This document shows, piece after piece, positions 11,081 through 21,755 of a DNA stretch of 64,000 nt; positions within the stretch are counted from its first letter, which is position 1, and each line of letters starts with the position of its first letter. Location of the stretch: positions 254,280 through 318,279 of the forward strand of contig JARCOQ010000090.1 in NCBI GenBank assembly GCA_029207755.1, written 5' to 3'. The notes beneath the pieces are model-generated. The model searched no databases. It had not been told where the DNA came from and saw only the letters and a list, made by a program, of their open reading frames with translations. A program made the position numbers and the translations under genes. This DNA comes from Chamaea fasciata (Eukaryota > Chordata > Aves > Passeriformes > Sylviidae).

Positions 11081-14000
11081 AGGGACACCTAGGGGACAGC
11101 CAGGGCACCCCAGGGACACCTAGGGGACAGCCAGGGCACCCCAGGGACACCCAGGGCACCCCCAGGGACACGTAGCGGACAGCCAGGGCACACCAGGGAC
11201 ACCCAGGGCACCCCCAGGGACAGCTAGGGGACAGCCTGGGCACCCTAGGGACACCTAGGGGATAGCCAGGGCACCCCCAGGGACACCAAGGGGATAGCCA
11301 GGGGCACATCCAGGGACACATAGGGGACACCCAGGGCACCCCAGGGACACCTAGGGGACAGCCAGGGCACTCCAGAGACAGCCAGGGCACCCCCAGGGAC
11401 AGCTAGGGGACAGCCAGGGCACCCCAGGGACACCCAGGGCACCCCCAGGGACAGCTAGGGGACAGCCAGGGCATCCCCAGGGAAAGCCAGAGCACCCCCA
11501 GGGACACTTAGGGGACAGCCAGGGCCCTCCCAGGGACACCAGGGTACACCCAGGGCCCCCCCAGGGACAGACAAGGCACCCCCTAGGGACACCTATGGGA
11601 CAGCCAGGGACCCCCAGGGACAGCCAGGGCACCCCAGGGACGCCTTGGGGACAGCAAGGCACCCCAAGGACACCTAGGGGACAGCCAGGGCACCCCAGGG
11701 AAAGCCAGGGCACCCCAGGGACACCTAGGGGACAGGCAGGGCACCCCCAGGGACACCTAGGGGACAGCAAGGCACCCCAGGGACACCTAGGGGACAGCCA
11801 GGGCACCCCCAGGGACACCAAGGGGACAGCCAGGGCACCTCCAGGGACACCTAGGGGACAGCCAGGGCACCCACAGGGACACCAAGGGGACAGCCAGGGC
11901 ACCTCCAGGGACACCTAGGGGACAGCCAGGGCACCCCAGGGACAGCCAGGGCGCCTCCAGGGACACATAGGGGACAGCCAGGGTACCCCCCGGGACCCCT
12001 AGGGGACAGCCTGGGCACCCCAGGGACACCCAGGGCACCCCCAGGGACAGCTAGGGGACAGCCAGGGCACCCCAGGGACACCCAGGGCACCCCCAGGGAC
12101 ACCTAGGGGACAGCCAGGGCACCCCCAGGGACACCTAAGAGACAGCCAGGGCACCCCAGGGAAAACTAGGGGACAGCCAGGGCACCCCAGGGACAGCCAG
12201 GGCGTCCCCAGGGACACATAGGGGACAGCCAGGGTACCCCCATGGACCCCTAGGGGACAGCCGGGGCACCCCCAGGGACAGCCAGGGCACCCCCAGGGAC
12301 ACGTAGGGGACAGCCAGGGCACACCAGGGACAGCCAGGGCACCCCCAGGGACACCAAGGGGATAGCCAGGGCACATCCAGGGACACATAGGGGACAGCCA
12401 GGGCACCCCAGGGACACCTAGGGGACAGCCAGGGCACTCCAGAGACAGCCAGGGCACCCCCAGGGATACCTAGGGGACAGGCAGGGCACCCCAGGGACAC
12501 CTAGCGCACAGCCAGCGCACCCTAGGGACAGCCAGGGCACCCCCCAGGGACACCTAGGGAACAGCCACGGCACCCCAAGGGACACCTAGGGGACAGCCAG
12601 GGCACCCCAGGGACAGCCAGGGCGCCCCCAGGGACACCCACGGCACCCCCAGGGACAGCCGGGGCACCCCTAGGGCACCCCAGGGACACCCAGGGCACCC
12701 CCAGGAACACGTAGGGGACAGCCAGGGCACACCAGGGACAGCCAGGGCACCCCCAGGGACAGCTAGGGGACAGCCTGGGCATCCTAGGGACACCTAGGGG
12801 AAAGCCAGGGCACCCCCAGGGACACCAAGGGGACAGCCAGGGCACCCCAGGGAATGCCAGGGCACCCCCAGGGACACCAAGGGGACAGCCAGGGCACCTC
12901 CAGGGACACCTAGGGGACAGCCAGGGCACCCCAGGAACACATAGGGGACAGCCAGGGTACCCCCAGGGACACCTAGGGGACAGCCAGGGCACTCCCAGGG
13001 ACACCCAGGGCACCCCCAGGGACAGCTAGGGGACAGCCAGGGCACCCACAGGGACACCCAGGGCACCCCCAGGGACACATGGGACAGCCAGAGCACCCCA
13101 GGGACACCCAGGGCACCGCCAAAGACACCTAGGGGACAGCCAGGGCACCCCCAGGGACACCAAGGGGACAGCCAGGGCCCCCCAGGGACACCTAGAAGAC
13201 AACCAGGGCCCCCCTCAGGGACAGCCAGGGCCCCCCAAGGGACAGCAAGGGCACCTCCAGGGACACCAAAGGGACAGCCAGGGCACCCCAGGGACAACTA
13301 CGGGAAAGCCAGGGCACCCCTACGGACACCTAAAGGAAAGCCTGGGTACCCCAGGGACAGCCAGGGCACCCCAGGGACACCCAGGGCACCGCCAGGGACA
13401 GCTAGGGGACAGCCAGGGCACCCACAGGGACACCCAGGGCACCCCCAGGGACACCTAGGAGACAGCCAGGACACCCCAAGGGACACCTAGGGGACAGGCA
13501 GGGCACCCTAGGGACAGCCAGGGCTCCCCCAGGGACAACTAGGGGACAGCCAGGGACCCCCCAGGGACACCTAGGGGACAGTCAGGGCACTCCAGGGACA
13601 CCTAGGGGACAGCCAGAGCACCCCAAGGACAGCCAGGGCACCCCCAGGGACACCTCGGGGACAGGCAGGGCACCCCCAGGGACACCTAGGGGACAGCCAG
13701 GGCACCCCCAGGGACACCTAGGGGACAGCCAAGGCAACCCCAGGGACACCTAGGGGACAGCCACGGCACCCCAGGGACACCTAGGGGACAGCTAGGGCAC
13801 CCCAGGGACAGCCAGGGCACCCCTTGGGACACCTAGGGCACCCCCAAGGACACCAAGGGGACAGGCAGGGCACCCACAGGGACAGCCAGGGCACTCCAGG
13901 GACAGCCAGGTCACCCCCAGAGAGACCTAGGGGACAGCCAGGGCACCCTCAGGGACACCGAGGGGACAGCCAGGGCACCCCAGGGACAGGCAGGGCACCC

Positions 14001-15642
14001 AGAGGGCCAGAAAGGGCACCCCCAGGGCGCCCCAGGGACACCTAGGGGACAGACAGGCCATGCCCAGGGCCACCCAGGGTACCCACAGGGACACCAAGGG
14101 GACAGCCAGGGTACCCCCAGGGACACCTAGGGGACAGCCAGGGCACCCCCAGGGACAGCCAGGGCACCCCCAGGGCACCCGAAAGACACCCAGGGCACCC
14201 GCAGGGACACCAAGGGGGACAGCCAGGGACCCCCAGGGACAGCCAGGGCACCCCAGGGACACCTAGGGGACAGCCAGGGACCCCCAGGCACAGCCAGGGC
14301 ACCCCAGGGACACCTAGGGGACAGCCAGGGCCCCCACAGGGACAGCCAGGGCCCCCCCAGGGACAGACAAGGTACCCCTAGGGACACATAAGGGACAGCC
14401 AGGGCCCTGACAGGGACACCCAGGGCACCCCCAGGGACACCTAGGGGACAGACAGGGCACCCCCAGGGACACCAGGGCATCCCCAAGGACACCTAGGGGA
14501 CAGCCAGGGCACCCCAGGGAAAGCCAGGGCACCCCAGGGACACCGAGGGGACAGCCAGGGCACCCCAGGGACACTCAGGGCACCCACAGGGCCAGGAATG
14601 GCACGCCCAGGGCGCCCCAGGACCACCCAGGGCACCCACAGGGACACCAAGGGGGACAGCCAGGGCACCCCAGGGAATGCCAGGGCACCCCCAGGGACAC
14701 CAAGGGGACAGCCAGGGCACCTCCAGGGACACCTAGGGGACAGCCAGGGCACCCCAGGAACACATAGGGGACAGCCAGGGTACCCCCAGGGACACCTAGG
14801 GGACAGCCAGGGCACTCCCAGGGACACCCAGGGCACCCCCAGGACAGCTAGGGGACAGCCAGGGCACCCACAGGGACACCCAGGGCACCCCCAGGGACAC
14901 ATGGGACAGCCAGAGCACCCCAGGGACACCCAGGGCACCGCCAAAGACACCTAGGGGACAGCCAGGGCACCCCCAGGGACACCAAGGGGGACAGCCAGGG
15001 GCCCCCCAGGGACACCTAGAAGACAACCAGGGCCCCCTCAGGGACAGCCAGGGCCCCCCAAGGGACAGCAAGGGCACCTCCAGGGACACCAAAGGGACAG
15101 CCAGGGCACCCCAGGGACAACTACGGGAAAGCCAGGGCACCCCTACGGACACCTAAAGGAAAGCCCTGGGTACCCCAGGGACAGCCAGGGCACCCCAGGG
15201 ACACCCAGGGCACCGCCAGGGACAGCTAGGGGACAGCCAGGGCACCCACAGGGACACCCAGGGCACCCCCAGGGACACCTAGGAGACCAGCCAGGACACC
15301 CCAAGGGACACCTAGGGGACAGGCAGGGCACCCTAGGGACAGCCAGGGCTCCCCCAGGGACAACTAGGGGGACAGCCAGGGCGCCCCAGGGACACCTAGG
15401 GGACAGGTAGGGACACCTAGGGGACAGACAGGCCCATGCCAGGGCCACCCAGGGTACCCACAGGGACACCAAGGGGACAGCCAGGGTACCCCCAGGGACA
15501 CCAAGGGGACAGCCAGGGCACCCCCAGGGACACCTAGGGGACAGCCAGGGACCCCCAGGGACAGCCAGGGCACCCCCAGGGACACCTAGGGGACAGCCAG
15601 GGGCACCCCCAGGTAGAGCCAGGGGACAGCCAGGGCCCCCCC
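11081..15642. repeat. Minisatellite block C
   Basis: Array of the same units. Positions of about 11.85-13.49 kb repeat the first 1.76 kb of block A with a small number of differences, and 13.50-14.05 kb repeats block A 1776-2320. Several single-base insertions in C or G runs occur in 14.0-15.6 kb (for example AAGGGGGAC for AAGGGGAC). They shorten open frames relative to block A and could be real or sequencing indels. Confidence 0.97.
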
Positions 15643-16958
15643 AGAGGTTGAAGGGCCCCCCCCGCTCCAAACCCAGCACGGATGCCTGCGTTGCCGGCCC
15701 CCCAAAAACCCATGGCCGCCCCTCGAGCTGATATCGACCCCCCCACAGCATCATTGATCCCCACCCGAATGTCACTGACCCCCCCAATGTCATTGATGCC
15801 CCCCCAATATTCCATTGATCCTTCCTCAGCGTCGCTGACCCCCCCCAAAATTCCATTGATCCCCTCCACTTGATCCCGCCCTTTTTCTCCCCTCACGTTT
15901 CCCGCCCTTTTTCTCCCCCTCACGTTTCCCGCACTTTTTCGTGGGGGAACGACCCCTGAGGGGTCCTGTGGAAGGATTCTGGAGGTCCGAGGGGTGAATT
16001 TGGGGTTTGGAGGGAGGTTTTGGGGGGTCCCAGGGATGGATTTGGGGGTTTTTGGGGGTCCAAGGGATGGATTTGGGGGTCCCGGGGTGGATCTGGGGTC
16101 CTGGGGAGGTTTTGGGGGGTCCCAGGGGTGGATTTGGGGTTCATGGGGAGGGGTTTTTGGGGGTTTTTTGGGGCCTCAGGGCTGAATTTGGGGTCCGGGG
16201 AGAGGTTTTGGGGGTTTTTTGGGGTCCCAGGGGTGAATTTGGGGTCCGGGGAGGGGTTTTTGGGGGTCCCTCACCTGCAGGGCGTCGCGGGGGGTGGCAG
16301 GGGGAGGGGGCAGCGGGGGGGGGCCCAGCGCCCACCCCCCCTTGGGCTTCAGGAGGGCGTCGATGAGACCGAAACAGCTCGGGGGGGGGGGGGTCAAAAA
16401 ACGGGGGGGGGGTCACGGGCTGGAACCCCCCAGTGCCCCCCAAACCACCCCCAGGGCCCCCCCCGACCTCCAGGAGCCCGCAAAACCCTCCTCAGGTTCC
16501 TTTGATGCCTCAAATGGGCCGCCCAAACCTCCCGAAGATCCCCGAAAAACACCCACAGCAGCCCCTTGAGACTCCCCGCAGACCCCCCAAACCCCTCCAG
16601 GACAACTCGGGACCCCCAGGACCCCCCAAAATCCGCCCCCCCCCTCCCCCTGAGGCCTCATTTGACCCGCTCCACGTTGCGGACAGGCACCAGCTGATCA
16701 AGCCACAAGCACCAGCACCTGCGGGACTGGGATGGACTGGGAGCACTGGGAGGGTGATCAGAGAGAACTGGGATGGACGGGGAGTGGACTGGGACGAACT
16801 GGCAGGCGTGTGGGGGTCCATGGTGGGCACACGGTGCCTTACTGGTCTGTACTGGGATGGGTCTAATGGCCCCAGGGGAGGGGGTGTGGCCACACTGGTC
16901 CAGACTGGGAGGGGTGTCACCATGGCGCCAGAGGCGGAGTCGAGGATACGAGCGAGGC
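15643..16958 (-). pseudogene. Interspersed cassette copy 3 with exon remnants
   Basis: Same cassette and orientation. The 26 bp repeat is present twice with one extra C. The exon-like pieces LARILDSASGAM (minus, about 16960-16921) and LVPVRNVERVK plus TGA (stop at 16658) are kept. The plus strand reads GTCCATGG where copies 1 and 2 read GTCGATGG, a variant shared with copy 4. Extra single bases in homopolymers shift frames relative to copy 1. Confidence 0.75.
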
Positions 16959-17720
16959 AGGGACACCTAGGGGACAGCCAGGGCACCCCAGGGACACCTA
17001 GGGGACAGCCAGGGCACCCACAGGGACACTCAGGGCACCCCAGGGACATCTAGGGGACATCAAGGGCACCCCAGAGGCAGCCACGGCACCCCACAGATAG
17101 CCAGGGAACCCCCAGGGACACCTAAGGAACAGCCAGGGCACCCCCAGGGCACCCCAGGGACACCCAGGGCACCCCCAGGGACACCTAGGGGACACCCAGG
17201 GCACCCCCAGGGACACCGAGGGGACAGCCAGGGCACCCCAGGGACACCTAGGGGGACAGGGGAAGGCAACCCCAGGGACCCCCAGGGACAGCCAGGGCAC
17301 CCCAGGGACGCCTTGGGGACAGCAAGGCAGCCCAAGGACACCTAGGGGACAGTCAGGGCACCCCCAGGGACACCTAAAAGACAGCCAGGGCAGTCCTGGG
17401 ACACCTAGGGGACAGCCAGGGCACCCCCAGGGACACCTAAGAGACAGCCAGGGCACCCCAGGGACAACTAGGGGACAGCCAGGGGCACCCCCAGGGACAC
17501 CTAGGGGACAGCCAGGGCATCCCAGGGACAGTCAGGTCCCCCCAAGGGACACCTAGTGGACAGCCCGTGGACCCCAAGGGACACCTAGGGGACAGCCAGG
17601 GCACTCCAGGGACACCTAGGGGGACAGCCAGGGCAACCCCAGGGACAGCCAGAGCACCCCAGGGACACCTAGGGGACAGCCGGGGCGCCCCCAGGGCCAC
17701 CTAGGGGAAAGCCAGGGCAC
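16959..17720. repeat. Minisatellite block D, degenerate right margin
   Basis: Short 0.76 kb array ending the left satellite domain. Units are more irregular than in blocks A-C (for example CATCAAGGGCACCCC, and the CACAGATAGCC variant near 17091). This is expected at the edge of an array where unequal exchange homogenises less. It stops at about 17720, where unique sequence AGCTCCAAGTGC begins. Confidence 0.93.
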
Positions 17721-17872
17721 CCAGAGCTCCAAGTGCTCTCCAAGGCAGGCTCAAAACCCTTACCAACGATTGGCTTTAATAAAGACAACTCACACAAAGT
17801 CACCTGCACCACACGGTTGGTCTGTAACGGCTGCAACAAAATACGCCCTTCTGGAAGCAGTTCAGCACTTAC

Positions 17873-18000
17873 TGATCACTTCTTTGTTTTGGCACTTCCC
17901 AGCCAGGGCCTGCGGGGCCTCCTGCAGATGCAGGTCTTCGCTGACAAGGCTCCACTTGTGCAGCAGCAGCAGGATTAGGGGCAGGAGCAGGAGCAGCTCC
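17873..18000 (-). CDS. Candidate coding exon with hydrophobic segment
   Basis: Minus-strand exon model of 128 nt between the acceptor CTAAAATTTCAG (18001-18002) and the donor GTAAGT (17872-17867). In the frame left by the exon at 18344-18277 it is fully open. It begins ELLLLLPLILLLLHKWS, a stretch of about 15 hydrophobic residues then a basic and aromatic end, as in a membrane anchor or signal segment, and ends KCQNKEVI with one base left over. A second frame, alanine/proline rich, is also open. I recognise no family. No downstream exon is visible before the minisatellite at 17720, so the gene would continue through or be broken by the array. Confidence 0.4.
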
Positions 18001-18276
18001 CTGAAATTTTAGAAAATATTAGAAAAATACAGGCAAAAATCTCACCTCTGTCCTCCCCTAAGAACATCCCTAGGACATCATCCCAGTTTTTCCCAGCTAG
18101 GAGCTGCAAGGAATTCAGGCAGGGGAATTGACATCAGGGAACAGCTTTGTAAAGTCAAAGGCAGAAAGAGAAGATCCACCAGCAAAGGGCAGGAAAGGGG
18201 AAAGGTTTCTGAAAACATTTCTGCAGTCTAATTAATAATTATTTCTGCTTCCCCAGCGAGAAGAACACAAACTCAC

Positions 18277-18344
18277 AGCCATTCAGGCCTGACAGTCCCC
18301 TGCAGCCAGAGCTCAGCACACATCCACAGAAGCAAGTCCAGCAC
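18277..18344 (-). CDS. Candidate coding exon upstream of the hydrophobic exon
   Basis: Minus-strand model of 68 nt. The acceptor is a long T-rich tract ending TTCTTTCAG (18346-18345) and the donor is GTGAGT (18276-18271). Frame 1 reads VLDLLLWMCAELWLQG and on to PEW plus two bases of a leucine codon. The first base of the 17873-18000 exon completes that codon, so the two exons agree in phase with no stop. The intron between them would be 276 nt. The acceptor T tract is the reverse complement of the A-rich run at 18350-18380. The product is unknown. Confidence 0.4.
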
Positions 18345-18389
18345 CTGAAAGAAAAAAAAAAAAAAAAAAACAAAAAAACAAAATCAAAC

Positions 18390-19280
18390 CAGAAGGAAAA
18401 GGTGATTTCTTTGGCTTCAAAGTTATTTCAAGTTCTTAAAGCCCAACACAGCTGATAGGAGAAACAGAGTCAGGGCTCCTGGCAGACAGAGGGTGTTTTC
18501 CCCCCCAGGGGACTGCAGAGGAATTGTCTGGGACTTGGACTGTCCCTCGGGGTGACACCAGTTGCTGTGACTTTTATCATTCCATATGTTTGACTCCCAA
18601 AACTTCCCAGCCCAGGGGCTTGAGCTGACAGGGCAGCACAAAGATTGTTCTCTGTGTGGTGCCCAGATTTGGGGTTCACTGTCACCTTTGCTACTTTAGA
18701 TGAATTATACCCACGGCCCCGAATTCCCTGCTCAGTTCCTGCTGCAATAACCTCACAGTGCCTCACAGAGCATGGATATTCCCACGCAGAGCTGCTGCTT
18801 GAATGCCAGATGTGTCAGGAACTAGCAGAGCTTCCAAGGAAGCTCAGCAGGATAGGGACAGGATAGGTTTCTATTCCATAGATTTGGTTAATTCTAACCC
18901 TCATCCCCTGGGGGTCACCTGTCAGATTTCCCTGGAATTCAGCCACCCCCTGAGCTCGGGCTCCAGGTGATGTTTCAGAGCAGGAGAAGGCACTGGCCGG
19001 CGTGTGCTGAGGCAGCCCCTGTGCCCTCGGGAGGACACAGCTCCCTGCAGGAGCTCAGCTCCTTTCCGAGCCCCAGCAGTGGCCTCTGCAAGTGCCTTTC
19101 CCTCAGGCAAGGGATGCCCATCCCTGCCTTCAGCACACCTCCAGTGGGACCCACCTGCAAAAGCTTTCCATCACTTCTGCACTCCGGCTGGCTCCCTGGA
19201 AAAGTCCAGACTTCATCCAAACGAAACTCCATCCCACTCAAACCTTTGATTTTGAGGCATCTCCGAGGGCCGTTGCTCTG
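18390..19280. other. Unique sequence without a supported gene
   Basis: Mixed-composition single-copy DNA. A minus-strand open frame of about 98 codons (18766-18470) and one of about 88 codons (19241-18975) are present. Neither has convincing start context, splice signals or a recognisable domain. A donor-like CAG/GTGACC on the minus strand near 18918 is the only clear splice-like string. Confidence 0.5.
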
Positions 19281-19339
19281 GATTTAATTTCTGTGAGGGA
19301 GGAGCACCTTGGCTTTAATGCTGCCGATGGGTGATGTCC

Positions 19340-19769
19340 TCAGGCTGAAAGGGAGGGGATTTGGGGTGGCCAGGACATCCCTGGCAACTGTGTGGGAGCT
19401 CCGGGAGGTGGGAATTGCTGTCTGAGCCCCTCTGCAGACAGCCCGAGCCGCCGTTCCCGGGCAATGCCAGCTGTTCCCTGGGGAGCTCTTGGGCTGTGGG
19501 TGCCTCTGTCCGGGCTGCAGCATCTCCCCGTGCCCGGTGGGAGCAGCCCCTGGCCGAGGAGCCGCGGCAGCCCCGGGGCCGTGTCCGTGCCAGCCCCGAG
19601 CCCGGCCCCGGGCCCTGCGTTTGGCCGCCGCTGCCACGGGCGGGGCCCCGCAGGCACAGCTCCTCCCCTGCACATCATCCCAGGGCTGCTGGCCCCGCTG
19701 GGGCTGCCGGCCTCCTTCCTCCCTGCGCCTCCGGGCACCCGGGACACCTGCAGGAAACACCGAGGGACA
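19340..19769 (-). CDS. Candidate third (terminal) exon of the 20.3 kb spliced gene
   Basis: Minus-strand model starting after the acceptor CCGCCTGCAG (19771-19770) and running open to a stop at 19340. It follows the 19862-20013 exon in phase: AG plus T makes a serine codon, then VPRCFLQ. The sequence is GC-rich and proline/glycine/arginine rich. A second minus-strand frame (19838-19284) is also open, so openness here is weak evidence. The intron to the previous exon would be 92 nt. No GTGAG or GTAAG donor was found within this stretch, which is why it is called terminal. It could equally be GC-rich untranslated sequence. Confidence 0.25.
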
Positions 19770-19861
19770 CTGCAGGCGGCACGGGGGGGCACCGAGGCCT
19801 CCGGCCAGAAAAGCAGCCCCGGCCTCAGCAGCTGCCATCAGTTTGGCCCGGCAACACTCAC

Positions 19862-20013
19862 CTGCAGGAAACGCCCCTGTGCGGGTGGGACCGGCCCTGC
19901 CTCTCTCCAGAACTTTGGCCGTGGAAGAAGGGAAGCCTCAGGACTTGTCCTGCTCTTTTCCGCCCAGAAAGAGACTTTGTGTAAGTACTTTTACGGCAGC
20001 TGTTGAGTAAATC
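19862..20013 (-). CDS. Candidate second exon of a spliced minus-strand gene
   Basis: 152 nt between the acceptor TGTCCTTTCCAG (just above 20013) and the donor CAG/GTGAGT (19861-19856), both close to consensus. In phase 0 it reads DLLNSCRKSTYTKSLSGRKR and stays open to the donor, ending GVSC plus two bases. It joins in frame to the short coding part of the exon at 20148-20192. The peptide is basic and has no recognised domain. On the plus strand GTAAGTACTT at 19981 is also donor-like, so an antisense transcript cannot be excluded. Confidence 0.4.
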
Positions 20014-20147
20014 CTGGAAAGGACAGGAAATCAGCGTCACTGGAAGAGCTTTGTGCTGTCGTGACCTGCCAGCCAGTTCTGCCCTCGAGCCATTCCAGGG
20101 GCTGCTGTGTGAAGCAGCTTTGGCAGAGAAGGCGGCACTGCACTTAC

Positions 20148-20324
20148 CTTAGTGGGGCCAAGCGTTGCCATCCTATGGAGGTCCATCCCCATAATGCAGA
20201 GATTGGTTCAGCTGCTTGGAGCAGAGTCCGGGTAATGCCAAGGTGCTGAGTTCGATTCTCAAACGGTCCGTCTGCTTGAGAGTCAGATTTTAGGATCCCT
20301 CTCAGGCTCAGTATATCCTGTGAC
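20148..20324 (-). CDS. Candidate first/second exon with ATG, built from an antisense SINE
   Basis: 177 nt exon model between the acceptor CTCTTATTTCCAG (20328-20325) and the donor AAG/GTAAGT (20147-20142). Both are near consensus. An ATG at 20192-20190 has A at -3 and G at +4. From it the frame reads MGMDLHRMATLGPTK and passes in phase 0 into the 20013-19862 exon. A stop in the same frame lies just upstream of the ATG. The 5' two thirds of the exon is the reverse complement of the SINE-like element at 20201-20328, and the acceptor lies at the CR1-like tail, so this would be an exonised retroposon. The intron to the next exon would be 134 nt. The transcript might be non-coding. Confidence 0.35.
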
Positions 20325-20328
20325 CTGG
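20201..20328 (+). mobile_element. tRNA-Ile/CR1-type SINE fragment (TguSINE1-like)
   Basis: GGTTCAGCTGCTTGG resembles a tRNA A-box region. GGTAATGCCAAGGT followed by GAGTTCGATTCTC matches the anticodon-arm to B-box region of tRNA-Ile. Downstream, GGATCCCTCTCAGGCTCAG then TATATCCTGTGACC resembles the 3' end of CR1 LINEs. A tRNA-Ile head on a CR1 tail is the known design of the passerine SINE TguSINE1. The body is diverged, so this is an old copy. No target-site duplication was found by eye. Confidence 0.55.
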
Positions 20329-20439
20329 AAATAAGAGGAAAATTCTCGGCTGAGTTTTAATAAAACAGCTTTTGCCATTGCAGGGTGTGAGCTGCACTCG
20401 GTGATTTTCGGCCGCGATGAGCCCCACGAGCATTCCGCC

Positions 20440-21480
20440 CTTCCTTGCCGCCATCTTGGTTGCGTCTGAGGCCACTTCCGGTCCCGCCGGCATCTTTTTT
20501 GCGGCACCGCTAAGGCCCCCGGCAGGTGTTTACACAGACGCCTGACTAAATCCACGAATCCGAACCCGGAGGCGGCGCGGATGAGCACATGGCCGGTGTC
20601 TGCACACCTGGAAACGCCGCGGAAAATTGCGCCCGGGCGGCGCTGTAGTCGGGGTTTTTGTGCAGGCATCTGCGTAAACGCCTACAGGGTCCTTATTTTT
20701 TCCCGCCCTTTTGGCCGCCCTTTTTGGAAGGTCGGGCGCCTCGCGCCTCGGCGCCATTTTGTGAGGGGCGACGCGTGACTTCCGCTTTTCCTTGCCGCCA
20801 TCTTGGTTGCTCCTGAGGCCACTTCCGTCCCGGCCGCCATGTTCTTTGTGGCTCGGCATAGGCCTCCGCCAGGTGTTTACACAGACGCCTGACTAAATCC
20901 ACGAATCCGAACGCAAGCGCGTCGCGACTGAGCACACGGCCCGTGTCGGCACACCTGGAAACGCCGCGGAAAATTGCGCCCGGGCAGCGCCGTAGTCGGG
21001 GTTTTTGTGCAGGCGTCTGGCTAAATGCCTATAGGGTCCTTATTTTTTCCCGCCCTTTTGGCCGCCTTTTTTGGAAGGTCGGGCGCCTCGCGCTTCGGCG
21101 CCATTTTGTGAGGGGCGACGTGTGACTTCCGCTTTCCCTTGCCGCCATCTTGGTTGCTCCTGAGGCCACTTCCGTCCCGGCCGCCATGTTCTTTGCGGCT
21201 CGGCATAGGCCTCCGCCAGGTGTTTACACAGACGCCTGACTAAATCAACGAATCTGAACGCGGACGCGGCGCGACTGAGCACACGGCCCGTGTCCCCACA
21301 CCTGGAAACGCCGCGGAAAATTGCCCCCGGGCGGCGCCGTAGTCGGGGTTTTGTGCAGGCAGCTGCATAAACACCTATAGGGTCCTTATTTTTCCCGCCC
21401 TTTTGGCCGCCCTTTTTAGAAGGTCAGGCGCCTCGCGTCTCGCCGCCATCTTGGTAGTGGAACCCACTAAAATGCCCCCT
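20440..21480. promoter_or_regulatory. CpG island of three 347 bp tandem repeats with YY1/ETS/E2F motifs
   Basis: The same 347 bp unit starts at about 20451, 20798 and 21145 (the third is somewhat diverged). Each unit holds GCCGCCATCTTGG (YY1-type), CCACTTCCG (ETS/GABPA-type), a second YY1-like GGCCGCCATGTT or GCGCCATTTTG, and TTTTTCCCGCCC (E2F-type). Units 1 and 2 also have an inverted pair, CAGACGCCTG and CAGGCGTCTG. The third unit ends in another CCGCCATCTTGG near 21443. Composition and motifs are those of a housekeeping-type, possibly bidirectional, promoter. It lies immediately upstream of the minus-strand exon models at 20.3-19.3 kb. Open frames on both strands in this stretch follow from GC-richness. 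Confidence 0.7.
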
Positions 21481-21755
21481 CGGCCGCTCACACAAGCGCC
21501 TGACTCAATGGACTGCCGCCCGCGGCGCCGCTGCGCCCCCATCCCGTGTCCGCACACCCGCAGACGCCGCGGAAAAGCGCGCCCGGACGGCTCCGGGGTC
21601 CGGGTTGGCGCGCGCAGGCAGCCGGCTGCCACGCGCCCGGGCTCCTTGCCTTTTTCCCTCCCTTTCGGCCCCGAGCTGCGGGCGGACGGGCGGCAGCGCC
21701 GCCCCCGAGCTCACAATGCGGGGCTGCCACGCGCGTCGGGGACGGGCGGGGGGGG
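21481..21755. promoter_or_regulatory. CpG-rich unique flank of the island
   Basis: GC-rich, CpG-dense sequence between the 347 bp repeats and the 73 bp repeats. It keeps weak similarity to the 347 bp unit (GCGCCTGACT, GACGCCGCGGAAAA), so it looks like a decayed fourth unit. No TATA box is seen. Confidence 0.5.

Noticed and set aside
1..17720. Subtelomeric or telomeric repeat interpretation of the satellite
   Set aside because: No TTAGGG arrays are present, and CCTAGG is part of the 31 bp unit, not a telomere motif. Chromosomal position cannot be judged from the window.
18642..18866. LTR or ERV fragment suggested by GTGCCCAGATTTGGGG
   Set aside because: Only one short suggestive string; no paired repeat or internal coding similarity.
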